Shown in pieces: positions 7,292-16,109 of a stretch of DNA of 18,803 nt. The notes under the pieces are model-generated. The model was not told the origin of the DNA and searched no databases. It saw only the letters and a program-made list of their open reading frames with translations. The translations under genes were made by a program, and so were the position numbers. The stretch spans positions 1-18,803 of the forward strand of contig CAZOIA010000110.1 in assembly GCA_964579675.1 (NCBI GenBank), in the 5' to 3' direction. Source of the DNA: CAZOIA01 sp964579675. Lineage in GTDB: Bacteria; Planctomycetota; Phycisphaerae; UBA1845; PWPN01. Numbering within the stretch: the stretch's first letter is position 1; every line of letters starts with the position of its first letter.

Positions 7292-9388
7292 ATGGCCATG
7301 CAACCATTTAACCCGAATAAGGGACTTACTTGTCTCACTGCCTTCGCTGGCTCCCTGCTCGGCCCGGGAGTTTCCGCCGCCTCTCCCGCGGCCGACCAGC
7401 CCCGGGCCCATCTGCTCCAATCCGCGGTTGACCTTCTGGACCTGAGCCGGCCCGACCTCGCCGCGGTCAGACAACGCGTTGATGCCAGCGACTACCAGGG
7501 CGCGGCCAAGGCCTGGCTGGCGTATGCCCGCCAGCGCCACCAGCCACGCTGGTACTGGACACGCCAGGAGCGCCCGGGCATTGCCGAGATGATCCGTCAG
7601 GAGCTGCCGGCCGCATACGAAGCGGCATTGGCCGACGCCGAAGAAGCCATGAACCACCGCTTCCCGCACTCCTGCGCGCCAACCGTCGTCCGACGCGTAC
7701 AACTGATGCCCGACTTCAGCTTCATGGACAACCCCACCGGCGATCGCCAGTTCCTCTACACCATGCATCGCCATCTCTTCTGGGAAGAACTGGCCATCGC
7801 CTATGCCCTGACCCAGAACCAGCGCTACGCCGAAGAGTGGGCCGGGCAGTTGGGGCGGTGGTTGGACGAGCTGCCCCTGCCGGTCACGGACCCCAGCGTA
7901 CGCAAACACGAAATGTGGTCCGGCCTGGACGTGGGTATCCGGGCTTACCGCTGGGCCTGGCCCTACTTCTGCTTCCTCGATTCGCCCGCCCTCACGCCCA
8001 CCCTGCACGCCCGCTGGCTCACGCACTTCGCCCAGCACGCGCACTTCCTGCGCCGTCATCATGCCCCGCCGATCTCCAACTGGTGCGCCATGCAAATGTA
8101 CGGGCTCCTCAACGTCGCCCTCACTTTCCCCGAGTTGAAAGACAGCAGCGAGTGGCGAGACTACGCCGTCCGGACCCTGATCAAGGCGATCCGGACCCAG
8201 GTTCGCCCCGACGGCGTCCAGGTCGAGCAGAGCCCGAGCTATCACGTCGGCTGCGTGGGCTGGTTCGCCGAACCCATGCTCCTCGGCGAGCTGAACGGCA
8301 TCACCTGGCCCACCGACTACCCCGACGTGCTCGAGAAGATGTGCGAATTCATCCTCTGGATCACTGCTCCCGACGGTCTTCTGCCCGCCCTGAGCGACAC
8401 CGACCGCAGCCCGGCAGGCAAGTATGCTCTCGCTGCCGGGGCAATGCTCTTTGGCCGCGGCGACTTCGCCGCCCCGGCCGAACTCACCGTACGTCACGTA
8501 TTCACCTACGGTGCCAACCGCGCCCGCGGGCTCCGCAAACTCCCACCCCAGACGCCGACCCGGCGGGTGCGACTCTTTCCCGATGCCGGCTACGTCGTCA
8601 TGCGATCCTGCTGGGACGATAAGGCCGGCTTCGCCGTCTTCGATTGCGGGCCCCGCGGGCACGGGCACGGGCACTACGATCTGCTCAACCTCGAGATCCA
8701 CGCCTTCGGCAAGCTCTTGATCGCCGACCCGGGGCGCTGGTGGTACGACGAGAGCGAGCTTCGCCGCAACATGCTCAGCACGCCTGCCCACAACACCATC
8801 AGCCTCGACGGCCGGAATCACACGTCATTCGAGAACAACCCCCACAAGGAGTACGAGCTGGTCAAGGTGGAGTCCCGCGATGGCTGGACCTGCATCCACG
8901 GCCGACATCGGGCCTATGACACCATGGAAGGCCCCCCCGTGTGCGACCGCCAGGTCTTCTATGACCGGGCCCACACCTGGGTCGTGATTGACCGCGTGGA
9001 TGCTCCCAGCCCTCACGACGTGCTGGTCAACTATCAGTTCGTCGAGCAACCTGTCAGCCGCGTCTCGCCGATGGCGGTGGTGGCCGGCACACCCGGTCTG
9101 CCCCAGGTGGTCGTCGTGCACGAGGCCCGAGAGGATTTGGCCGCCGGGCTCGAGCCCGCCACCCTCTCGCGCGTTTACGGCCAGAAGGAGCCCGCCACGC
9201 GACTACGGCTCCGCCAGCGCGGACGCCACGTCCGCATCGCAACGGCGATACATGCCTTCATCGGGCCACCGACCCCCGTGATCTCACTGGCGCTCCAGCC
9301 CGGCGAGCCGGCGGAGATCTGCCTGAGCGCGGGCACCAGCACAACCACCGTTATCTCCGACCGCGCGGGCCAATGGTCGGTCCGATAG
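7292..9388 (+). CDS. Secreted heparinase II/III-type polysaccharide lyase
   Basis: 698 aa from the ATG at 7292, preferred over an upstream in-frame GTG at 7274 because GGAGAG lies about 11 nt before it; ATG 7298 is an alternative. The N-terminus is hydrophobic with small residues (LTAFAGSLLGPGVSAASPA), a signal peptide likely cleaved near residue 30. Residues about 40-400 form the all-helical alpha/alpha toroid of heparinase II/III and PL15/PL17/PL21 lyases, with ISNWCAMQ (Asn263) and EQSPSYH (Tyr317, His318) as probable catalytic positions. The second half is the beta-sandwich heparinase II/III C-terminal domain: HGHGHYDLLNLEIHAFGKLLIADPG (His457, 459, 461) and TPAHNTISLDG. It should cleave uronate-containing polysaccharide outside the cytoplasm by beta-elimination; the substrate (heparan-like, alginate, ulvan-like) cannot be told. 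A 5-bp hairpin spans the stop codon. Confidence 0.85.
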   Translation: MAMQPFNPNKGLTCLTAFAGSLLGPGVSAASPAADQPRAHLLQSAVDLLDLSRPDLAAVRQRVDASDYQGAAKAWLAYARQRHQPRWYWTRQERPGIAEMIRQELPAAYEAALADAEEAMNHRFPHSCAPTVVRRVQLMPDFSFMDNPTGDRQFLYTMHRHLFWEELAIAYALTQNQRYAEEWAGQLGRWLDELPLPVTDPSVRKHEMWSGLDVGIRAYRWAWPYFCFLDSPALTPTLHARWLTHFAQHAHFLRRHHAPPISNWCAMQMYGLLNVALTFPELKDSSEWRDYAVRTLIKAIRTQVRPDGVQVEQSPSYHVGCVGWFAEPMLLGELNGITWPTDYPDVLEKMCEFILWITAPDGLLPALSDTDRSPAGKYALAAGAMLFGRGDFAAPAELTVRHVFTYGANRARGLRKLPPQTPTRRVRLFPDAGYVVMRSCWDDKAGFAVFDCGPRGHGHGHYDLLNLEIHAFGKLLIADPGRWWYDESELRRNMLSTPAHNTISLDGRNHTSFENNPHKEYELVKVESRDGWTCIHGRHRAYDTMEGPPVCDRQVFYDRAHTWVVIDRVDAPSPHDVLVNYQFVEQPVSRVSPMAVVAGTPGLPQVVVVHEAREDLAAGLEPATLSRVYGQKEPATRLRLRQRGRHVRIATAIHAFIGPPTPVISLALQPGEPAEICLSAGTSTTTVISDRAGQWSVR

Positions 9389-9805
9389 GGACCACGGATA
9401 CCGGCTTGCCCGCCTTATCGGCCGGGTAGCGCGCAATCGCCAGACGACGGGCCCCACGCGACCGGCAGAATCGGCCGGACACCTGGCAAAATCTGCAGAA
9501 GCACTCAAGAAAGAATCACCGGAGCGCCGATGACATGTTCGCTAAAGACGCCAGCTTGCCCACATTAACACAAGGGGCTGGCAAACTGGAGTACAGGGCA
9601 AACTGGCCGGGCGCGCTGCAGTGCAGTACCCGGCTGGAATCACGTCATCACGGTGGCCGGTGTGGAGCGACCGGCCGAGGCTGGCATCGAGGCAGTACTC
9701 CCCTTCCAAAGCATGAGGCACGGGACGGGAACGCCAGAGACGGGCTCGGGATCCCTCTTGCGGAGATTCCGCGGGGACGTCACCTGCCCGAATGGGAGTT
9801 CCTCT
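9389..9805 (+). promoter_or_regulatory. Leader and intergenic region before the B12-fold gene
   Basis: 417 bp without a convincing gene. The frame of the next gene is open back to a GTG at 9653, but there is no ribosome binding site there and the residues are low-complexity, so this part is treated as non-coding. The region holds a 10-bp direct repeat (listed separately). No cobalamin-riboswitch B12-box was recognised. Confidence 0.45.
9580..9606. repeat. 10-bp direct repeat, possible operator
   Basis: GGCAAACTGG occurs at 9580-9589 and again at 9597-9606, a 17-bp period, about 200 bp upstream of the B12-fold gene start. A period of 17 is not a whole number of helical turns but is common for tandem regulator half-sites. 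Could be chance. Confidence 0.35.
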
Positions 9806-10537
9806 ATGATGACTTCCGAACGCTTGCTCCAGCGGTTCCTCCCCCCCCTGTTGGCCGGGCGGCGCAAAGAGTGTCGGGCTATCGTGGCAGAAGCGATGGC
9901 CTCGGGGACCAAGGCGGTCCGGGTCTACCAGGCCCTCCTCTGGCCGGCCATGGAGCGAGTCGCTCAGATGTATCGCGAGGACCAGATCAATCTGGCGACG
10001 GAGCACATGGCCACGAGAATCAACCGGGTCCTAGCCGATCAGCTTCAGGACCACCTGCCGGCGAACCTGAGCAACGCGAAACGGATTCTCATTGCCTGTG
10101 CGAACGGGGAGCCCGAGGAACTCGGGGCTCAGATGTGTGCGTATCTCTTCGAGTCGGATGGCTGGGATGTCTACTTCGTCGGCGGCGGGGTGCCCAACGA
10201 CGAGTTGCTGTGGCTCGTCGGGCAACTCAGGCCCGACATCTTTCTGATCTTCGGTACCCAGCCGGCCGGTGTGCCCGGCGTTCGCAAGCTGATTGACCTG
10301 ATCCGCGATGTGGGCTCGAACCCCACCATGAACATCATGATCTCGGGGGGTGTATTCAACCGTGCCGAGGGGCTGTGGACGGAAATCAGGGCCGACCTGT
10401 TCGCCCGGGATGTGGGGGAAGCTTTGACCGTGGCCGCCAACGCCACCCCGCGGAAGCCGGAAATCCGCATTCCCGGTGCTCCGAAGAAACGGCGGCGGCG
10501 GCGGCGGCCGCCTCTCCTGGCTCAGATTGAGGCCTGA
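9806..10537 (+). CDS. B12-binding-fold protein (CarH/MetH-like helical bundle plus Rossmann), atypical ligand residues
   Basis: 243 aa from the ATG at 9806, with GGGAG 7-8 nt upstream. Residues 1-85 form a four-helix bundle like the B12-binding cap of CarH/LitR photoreceptors and corrinoid proteins: ...WPAMERVAQMY then NLATEH (Glu66, His67). CarH has W-x9-EH over the upper face of cobalamin; here the equivalent position is Tyr56. Residues 92-210 are a Rossmann-like B12-binding domain (RILIACANGEPEELG, GWDVYFVGGGVPNDELL, RPDIFLIFGTQ, MISGGVF). In CarH the loop is GEPHE(I/L)G with the His as lower ligand; here Glu104 takes that place. So the fold is clear but cobalamin binding is doubtful. No MerR-type DNA-binding domain is present. 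The tail KKRRRRRR (227-234) is strongly basic and might contact nucleic acid. It ends about 320 bp before the ATP synthase operon on the same strand. Confidence 0.75.
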   Translation: MMTSERLLQRFLPPLLAGRRKECRAIVAEAMASGTKAVRVYQALLWPAMERVAQMYREDQINLATEHMATRINRVLADQLQDHLPANLSNAKRILIACANGEPEELGAQMCAYLFESDGWDVYFVGGGVPNDELLWLVGQLRPDIFLIFGTQPAGVPGVRKLIDLIRDVGSNPTMNIMISGGVFNRAEGLWTEIRADLFARDVGEALTVAANATPRKPEIRIPGAPKKRRRRRRPPLLAQIEA

Positions 10538-10856
10538 GTGTCCACGCCCGGGCACGTCACACGAAGCGAAGACCAGGACAACCACAATCACTCCGGCAGG
10601 AGCGCGCTGGGGCAAGCACGCTGGCGTGAACGCCCTACCAGCTTGGCACGGCGGCCAGTTTCCTTGACGCCGGGCCCACGCTTTGAATAGACTCGCACCT
10701 CTCATGCAGGCGGGACGACCGGGATGCCGATGTATAGCCAGGGCAATAGCGCCCGGCCGTGGGCAGCCGGTTCACGTTGTTCCTGCCGATGGGCGCGGGC
10801 AAGATGATAGATGATATAGGGAGGACAGGTTCCCCGGGCCCCATCCGGAGCCTCCG
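10538..10856 (+). promoter_or_regulatory. Region upstream of the ATP synthase operon
   Basis: 319 bp with no convincing gene. It contains a small hairpin with a TGAA tetraloop, GGCG-TGAA-CGCC at 10623-10634, nested in an imperfect CTGG/CCAG outer stem, and the best promoter candidate for the operon (listed separately). Confidence 0.45.
10664..10693 (+). promoter_or_regulatory. Candidate sigma-70-type promoter of the atp operon
   Basis: TTGACG at 10664-10669 and TAGACT at 10688-10693 with an 18-bp spacer, about 165 bp before the first operon ATG. The -35 box matches consensus in 5 of 6 bases, the -10 in 4 of 6. A long 5' leader would follow. Confidence 0.4.
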
Positions 10857-11138
10857 ATGAGCAACCTGCGGCCGGTCGAGCGATTGCCCCGTGGCAGGAT
10901 GCGGTTTGCCGGCGTCGGCGTGGAGTTGGCAGCCACGGTGGGAGGTGCCTGCCTGGTGGGCTACTGGATCGACCGTCGTTTCGGCACCGGCCCGTGGGGT
11001 CTGGTGGCCTGCGCGGTCGTGGGGGTGGTGGGGGGACTGTACAACATGATCCGGCCGGCCCTTCGCGAAACGGCCAGGACGGCCGAACGGGAGAGGGACC
11101 AGCGCCGAAGACGACCCGATGACAAGGCGGATGGCTGA
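10857..11138 (+). CDS. atpZ: AtpZ/AtpI family ATP synthase accessory membrane protein
   Basis: 93 aa, ATG at 10857 with GGAG 6 nt upstream. Two membrane segments (about 17-37 and 45-64) linked by GYWIDRRFGTGPWG, the signature of the small AtpZ/F1Fo-ATPase gene 1 family (G..hD..hGT.PW). The C-terminal tail is highly charged (Arg/Asp). Such proteins are encoded first in many atp operons and are thought to help c-ring assembly or magnesium/calcium supply together with AtpI. The TGA stop overlaps the next ATG by one base (TGATG), so the two accessory genes are translationally coupled. Confidence 0.8.
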   Translation: MSNLRPVERLPRGRMRFAGVGVELAATVGGACLVGYWIDRRFGTGPWGLVACAVVGVVGGLYNMIRPALRETARTAERERDQRRRRPDDKADG

Positions 11139-11554
11139 TGCAATCGGCCGGTCAGATGACCCGAGCGGGGCGGTGGCTGGTGTTGCTGCCCTTGGGAGCA
11201 TGGGCGGTCATGGCGGCAGTGGGTTATCTCCCGACCAAGTCCCTTGGGGGTAGGCCCGGTGTCGAAGGCATGATCGTCGGGCAGGCGGTCGTGCTCGCGG
11301 TCGTATACGCGACCCTGCTGCCCGCGGTCCGCCGGATGGTGGGGCTGGATGCGCCGGGACGCCTCCGGCTCGGGCTGAAGGCCGGGGCGATACGGCTCAT
11401 TGTGACGCTGTCGGTGATTACGGTGATCGCCTGCGTCGGCGGCGTGGCCCCGGTGTCCTTCCTGGTGTGGGTGGCGATCGCCTACGTGGTGATCATTCAG
11501 GTCGAGACGCTGGCCCTCGTTTACTGGAACAAACCGCCCGAGAACGAACCATGA
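11138..11554 (+). CDS. AtpI-like ATP synthase accessory membrane protein
   Basis: 138 aa with four predicted membrane helices (about 12-30, 43-62, 84-102, 107-128). Length, topology and place between the AtpZ-like gene and atpB match ATP synthase protein I, which assists c-ring assembly. Sequence similarity to AtpI is not obvious by eye, so the call rests mainly on context. It overlaps atpZ by 1 nt and atpB by 4 nt (ATGA), so all three membrane genes are likely translated in series without separate strong ribosome binding sites. Confidence 0.6.
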   Translation: MQSAGQMTRAGRWLVLLPLGAWAVMAAVGYLPTKSLGGRPGVEGMIVGQAVVLAVVYATLLPAVRRMVGLDAPGRLRLGLKAGAIRLIVTLSVITVIACVGGVAPVSFLVWVAIAYVVIIQVETLALVYWNKPPENEP

Positions 11555-12444
11555 CGATGGATTGCCTGGCGAGTGGGCTCAACCCCCTGCCGCACGTCGT
11601 TGACCATGCCTGGCGAAAGACCGGCGACGGCGCGTTCACGATCTTGTCGAATCACATCATCATGATGGTGGTTGCGGCAGTCCTGCTTATCCTGCTGCTC
11701 CCGCGTCTGGTTCGGGCTCACGAGGCAGGCGACGAAGTGGACCGTTTGACCCCGCGGGGATCCCGCAACGTGATCGAGGTGATCTGCCAGTTCCTGCGTG
11801 ATTTCGTCGCCAAACCGAATCTTGGCCCGTATACCGACCGGTTCATTCCCTATATCTGGAGCGTGTTCTTCTTCATCCTGGCATGCAATCTCCTTGGCCT
11901 GCTTCCGCTGGATCCGATCACCAAGCCGATCATGCGGTTGTTCGGCCAACATCACGGCATATACGGCACGGCCACCGGGAATATCTGGGTCACAGGGGCA
12001 CTGGCGGTATGCACCTTATTGATGATTATCATCAACGGGCTTCGGCTTCACGGCATGGCCTACGTGAAGCACTTCTTCATGGGCCCGGTCCCGATCAATT
12101 GCCTGATCGCGTTTCTGGAAGTGGTCGGATTGTTCGCCAAGTCGTTCGCACTGGCCATTCGTTTGTTCGCAAACATGATGGCGGGGCACATTCTGCTGGC
12201 GGTACTGGTGGGCTTTGTTGGAATAGCCGCTGCCGCCGGCGCGTGGCTGGGGTTTGCCATTGCGATTCCCGTGGTGCTCGGAAGCGCGGCGATCATGCTG
12301 CTGGAGTTGTTCGTTGCGTTCCTGCAAGCGTTCATTTTCACGTTCCTGAGCGCGGTGTTCATTGGACAGGCGGTGAACCTGCATCACGAGAGTGGGGAGG
12401 GGCACGGTACGGGTCAGGAGGGTGAGCCGGCGGGTGGCCATTGA
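11551..12444 (+). CDS. atpB: F1Fo ATP synthase subunit a
   Basis: 297 aa from the ATG at 11551, which overlaps the previous stop by 4 nt. Subunit a forms the ion half-channels against the c ring in the membrane. Conserved features: PRGSRNVIEVICQFLRDFV before the first conserved helix, FIPYIWSVFFFILACNLLGLLP, and the core FAKSFALAIRLFANMMAGH with the essential Arg204 (Arg210 of E. coli), then LLELFVAFLQAFIFTFLSAVFIGQAV in the last helix. The C-terminal tail HHESGEGHGTGQEGEPAGGH is rich in His and Gly and unlike the core, probably exposed. A 201-bp gap with two hairpins follows before atpE. Confidence 0.95.
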   Translation: MTMDCLASGLNPLPHVVDHAWRKTGDGAFTILSNHIIMMVVAAVLLILLLPRLVRAHEAGDEVDRLTPRGSRNVIEVICQFLRDFVAKPNLGPYTDRFIPYIWSVFFFILACNLLGLLPLDPITKPIMRLFGQHHGIYGTATGNIWVTGALAVCTLLMIIINGLRLHGMAYVKHFFMGPVPINCLIAFLEVVGLFAKSFALAIRLFANMMAGHILLAVLVGFVGIAAAAGAWLGFAIAIPVVLGSAAIMLLELFVAFLQAFIFTFLSAVFIGQAVNLHHESGEGHGTGQEGEPAGGH

Positions 12445-12474
12445 TGAACGCCCGACTCGAAGGTCAGTCGCCGT

Positions 12475-12492
12475 GCGGGAATGAATTCCCGC
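12475..12492 (+). other. Hairpin in the atpB-atpE gap (1)
   Basis: GCGGGAA-TGAA-TTCCCGC: a perfect 7-bp stem with a TGAA tetraloop, 30 nt past the atpB stop, with no T-tract. More likely an mRNA processing or stability element, or partial attenuator, than a full terminator. Confidence 0.5.
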
Positions 12493-12600
12493 GGTCCTTG
12501 TCGGGAGGTCGGCGATGAGATGAGTTCAACTTGCCATGCCCGTGGAGTGGGACCGCGGGTCGTGAGGCCGAGAGGCGATGGCATCGACGGTTGAAGCGAA

Positions 12601-12621
12601 GAAACCGTTCCCGCCGGTTTC
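12601..12621 (+). other. Hairpin in the atpB-atpE gap (2)
   Basis: GAAACCG, 7-nt loop, CGGTTTC: a perfect 7-bp stem ending 24 nt before the atpE ATG and just upstream of its ribosome binding site (AAGGA at 12631-12635). Position suggests a role in atpE translation or in protecting a processed 5' end. Confidence 0.5.
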
Positions 12622-12645
12622 GCGTCATGAAAGGAATCTAAAGCC

Positions 12646-13005
12646 ATGTTGACCAAAGTGAGCCTGCTGGCCCTGGTGGGCCTGTTGTTCCTGGCCGGTC
12701 CGGCGGTGGCTCAGGAGGAGGCACACGCAACGGCAGCGGAGCAGGAGGAGGAGACGCCGAGCTTCGTGTTACTTCAGAACAAGGGTGCCGCCCTGTTGGG
12801 TGCGGCGATCGGGGCAGCCCTGGTGATCATGGGCGGGGCGGCCGGCATAAGCCGGATCGGCGGCAACGCGGTTGAGTCGATGGCCCGGCAACCCGAGGCC
12901 GCCGGGTCAATCAACGGCGCCGCCCTGATCCTTGCGGCGATGATCGAGGGTGCTACGCTGTTTGCCGTCGTCGTCTGCCTGCTTGCGGTCATCTTCGGCA
13001 GTTAG
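12646..13005 (+). CDS. atpE: F1Fo ATP synthase subunit c with N-terminal leader
   Basis: 119 aa; the usual c subunit is 70-90 aa. The extra N-terminus (1-23) reads as a signal peptide (MLTKVSLLALVGLLFLAGPAVA) followed by an acidic linker EEAHATAAEQEEETPS. The hairpin of two helices follows: NKGAALLGAAIGAALVIMGG... and AALILAAMIEGATLFAVVV, joined by the polar loop ARQPE (80-84). Glu101 in the second helix is the ion carrier. The residue after it is Gly, without the adjacent Ser/Thr of typical sodium-binding rings such as I. tartaricus (ES), so proton coupling is the likelier reading (inference). The leader is presumably removed before ring assembly. The ribosome binding site AAGGA lies 10 nt upstream. 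Confidence 0.94.
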   Translation: MLTKVSLLALVGLLFLAGPAVAQEEAHATAAEQEEETPSFVLLQNKGAALLGAAIGAALVIMGGAAGISRIGGNAVESMARQPEAAGSINGAALILAAMIEGATLFAVVVCLLAVIFGS

Positions 13006-13108
13006 AGGCTTGACGCGGAAGTCCCCGGATGCCTGCGTAAGGCCGCGGATGGCCGCCGCGTGCCTGCCCGAGGTCCCGTGTGGTGCCTTGCCAGAGGATG
13101 TTGGCGAC

Positions 13109-13708
13109 ATGTTGAGAAGACCAAAGTGGATGGCGGTGCTGGTGCTGACGTTGGCCCTGGCGACCCCGTTGGCCTGGGGCTCGGAGGAGGGTGAGGGCGA
13201 GGCGAACCTGTTTGGCGGGGACCTCGCCATTTCGATCTGCACGCTCCTGGTATTCGCGGTGGTCCTGGTCGTGTTGACGAAGTTCGCGTGGGGCCCGATG
13301 GTGACGGCATTGCAGAACCGCGAGAAGTTCATTCGGGAATCGCTGGAATCGGCCAGGCGCGATCGGCAGTCGGCGGAAGCCAGACTCAAGGAGTACGAGC
13401 GGAAGCTGGAGCAAGCCCGCCAGGAGGCGTCGGGCCTGGTAGAGGAAGGCCGGCGTGATGCCGAGGCGGTCAAGCGCCGGATCGAAAACGAAGCCCGCAC
13501 CAGTGCCAATGCCGTGTTGGGACAGGCCAAGCGTGAGATTGGCATTGCCCGCGATACGGCACTGCGGGAGCTGCACGAGCGATCCGCTGAGTTGGCGATG
13601 ACGATGGCCCATGCGGTACTGGAGCGGCAGTTGTCGCCTGAGGATCATCAGCGACTCGTGCGGGATGCGTTGACCCAATTGCAGCAACGGGCGGTTGGCG
13701 GGAATTGA
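13109..13708 (+). CDS. atpF: F1Fo ATP synthase subunit b with leader-like N-terminus
   Basis: 199 aa from the ATG at 13109 (AGAGGA about 11 nt upstream); the frame is open upstream into atpE but without protein character. Residues 1-24 (MLRRPKWMAVLVLTLALATPLAWG) resemble a signal peptide, followed by an acidic Gly/Glu linker; the true membrane anchor is residues 39-59, ending TKFAWGPMVTALQNREKFI, the family signature. The rest (about 65-199) is a charged coiled coil (SARRDRQSAEARLKEYERKLEQARQEA...) that forms the peripheral stalk and meets delta at the top of F1. Only one b gene is seen, so the stalk is presumably a homodimer. 103 bp separate it from atpE. Confidence 0.9.
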   Translation: MLRRPKWMAVLVLTLALATPLAWGSEEGEGEANLFGGDLAISICTLLVFAVVLVVLTKFAWGPMVTALQNREKFIRESLESARRDRQSAEARLKEYERKLEQARQEASGLVEEGRRDAEAVKRRIENEARTSANAVLGQAKREIGIARDTALRELHERSAELAMTMAHAVLERQLSPEDHQRLVRDALTQLQQRAVGGN

Positions 13709-13732
13709 CCGAGACAGGCGGGCAGAACACGT

Positions 13733-14332
13733 ATGCCCCATACACCTGATGAGACTACAGCGTTGGCGGACGTCTACGCGGAAGCTCTTCTGCTGAACGC
13801 GGAGGAGCAGGGTCTGGCCGAAGCGGTAGTCGAGGAGTTTGCCGAGCTCATTCGCTACATGGATGAGGATCCGGAGTTTGCTGAGTTCCTCACCGCCGAA
13901 TCGGTGGACGACGATCCGCGCCGGCAGTCGTTGGAGAAACTGTTCCGCGGGCGGATGAACGATCTGCTGCTGAACCTGCTGCAGGTGCTGAACAACCGAG
14001 CACGGTGTCGGCTGGTCCGCGAGGTCCAGCGCTGCGTCGAGCTCCGCATGGAGGCCAAGCAGAACAAGAAGGAGGTCGTGGTCGAGACGGCGCTCCCCCT
14101 GACCGATGACCTGCGGGCAGCGATCACCAGGGCCGTGGGCGAGCGGATCGGGAAAGAGGTGTTGCTGATCGAGGAAGTCCGGCCGGAGTTGATCGGCGGC
14201 GTGGTGATCCACATTGGCGACGTGCAAATTGATGCGAGCGTGGCGTCGCGCATCCGCTCAATGCAAGAGCAGATGACCGAACGCGCCTCCGATGAAATCC
14301 AGGGTGGGCGCGGCTATGTCGTCGAGACGTAG
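13733..14332 (+). CDS. atpH: F1Fo ATP synthase subunit delta (OSCP)
   Basis: 199 aa, slightly longer than the usual 175-185. N-terminal helical domain with ALADVYAEALLLNAEEQG (residues 10-27), DPEFAEFL, LEKLFRGRMNDLLLNLLQVLNNRARCRLV; C-terminal part with EVVVETALPLTDDLRAAI and the conserved VRPELIGGVVIHIGDVQIDASVASRI (about 149-174). This subunit joins the b stalk to the top of the alpha3beta3 hexamer. The start lies 24 nt past the atpF stop. The last 20 residues (SDEIQGGRGYVVET) extend past the usual end and have no recognised role. Confidence 0.92.
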   Translation: MPHTPDETTALADVYAEALLLNAEEQGLAEAVVEEFAELIRYMDEDPEFAEFLTAESVDDDPRRQSLEKLFRGRMNDLLLNLLQVLNNRARCRLVREVQRCVELRMEAKQNKKEVVVETALPLTDDLRAAITRAVGERIGKEVLLIEEVRPELIGGVVIHIGDVQIDASVASRIRSMQEQMTERASDEIQGGRGYVVET

Positions 14333-14353
14333 CAAGTACAGGACACGAATGAC

Positions 14354-16015
<1,662 letters not shown>

Positions 16016-16018
<3 letters not shown>

Positions 16019-16109
16019 GAAGTGAGAGGGGCAAGGCGTGAGAGACAAGGCACGTATTCAGCCGCGACCCCGGTGAAAGCGGGCTGACTCCGCGGCAGAG
16101 GGCCCCCCG
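16016..16109 (+). repeat. Intergenic repeat element after atpA
   Basis: From the atpA stop runs a TGAGAAGTGAGAGGGG-type purine tract, then AGCCGCGACCC (16060-16070) and a sequence able to pair CAGCC with GGCTG. The 11-nt block AGCCGCGACCC is identical to part of the 38-bp tandem unit after atpD, where it also follows a TGAGAA tract starting at the stop codon. The two sites look like diverged members of one repeat family. Confidence 0.5.

Noticed and set aside
7118..8821. 567-aa open frame on the minus strand
   Set aside because: It is antisense to the heparinase-type gene and the start of the YhaM-like region, rich in Gly/Val/Glu without any domain, and is explained by high GC at third positions of the real gene.
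9653..9805. N-terminal extension of the B12-fold protein
   Set aside because: GTG start without ribosome binding site and low-complexity residues; the ATG at 9806 has a good GGGAG.
12989..14227. 412-aa open frame on the minus strand
   Set aside because: It lies opposite atpF and atpH, which are certain genes; composition is Leu/Gln/Arg-rich and shows no motif.
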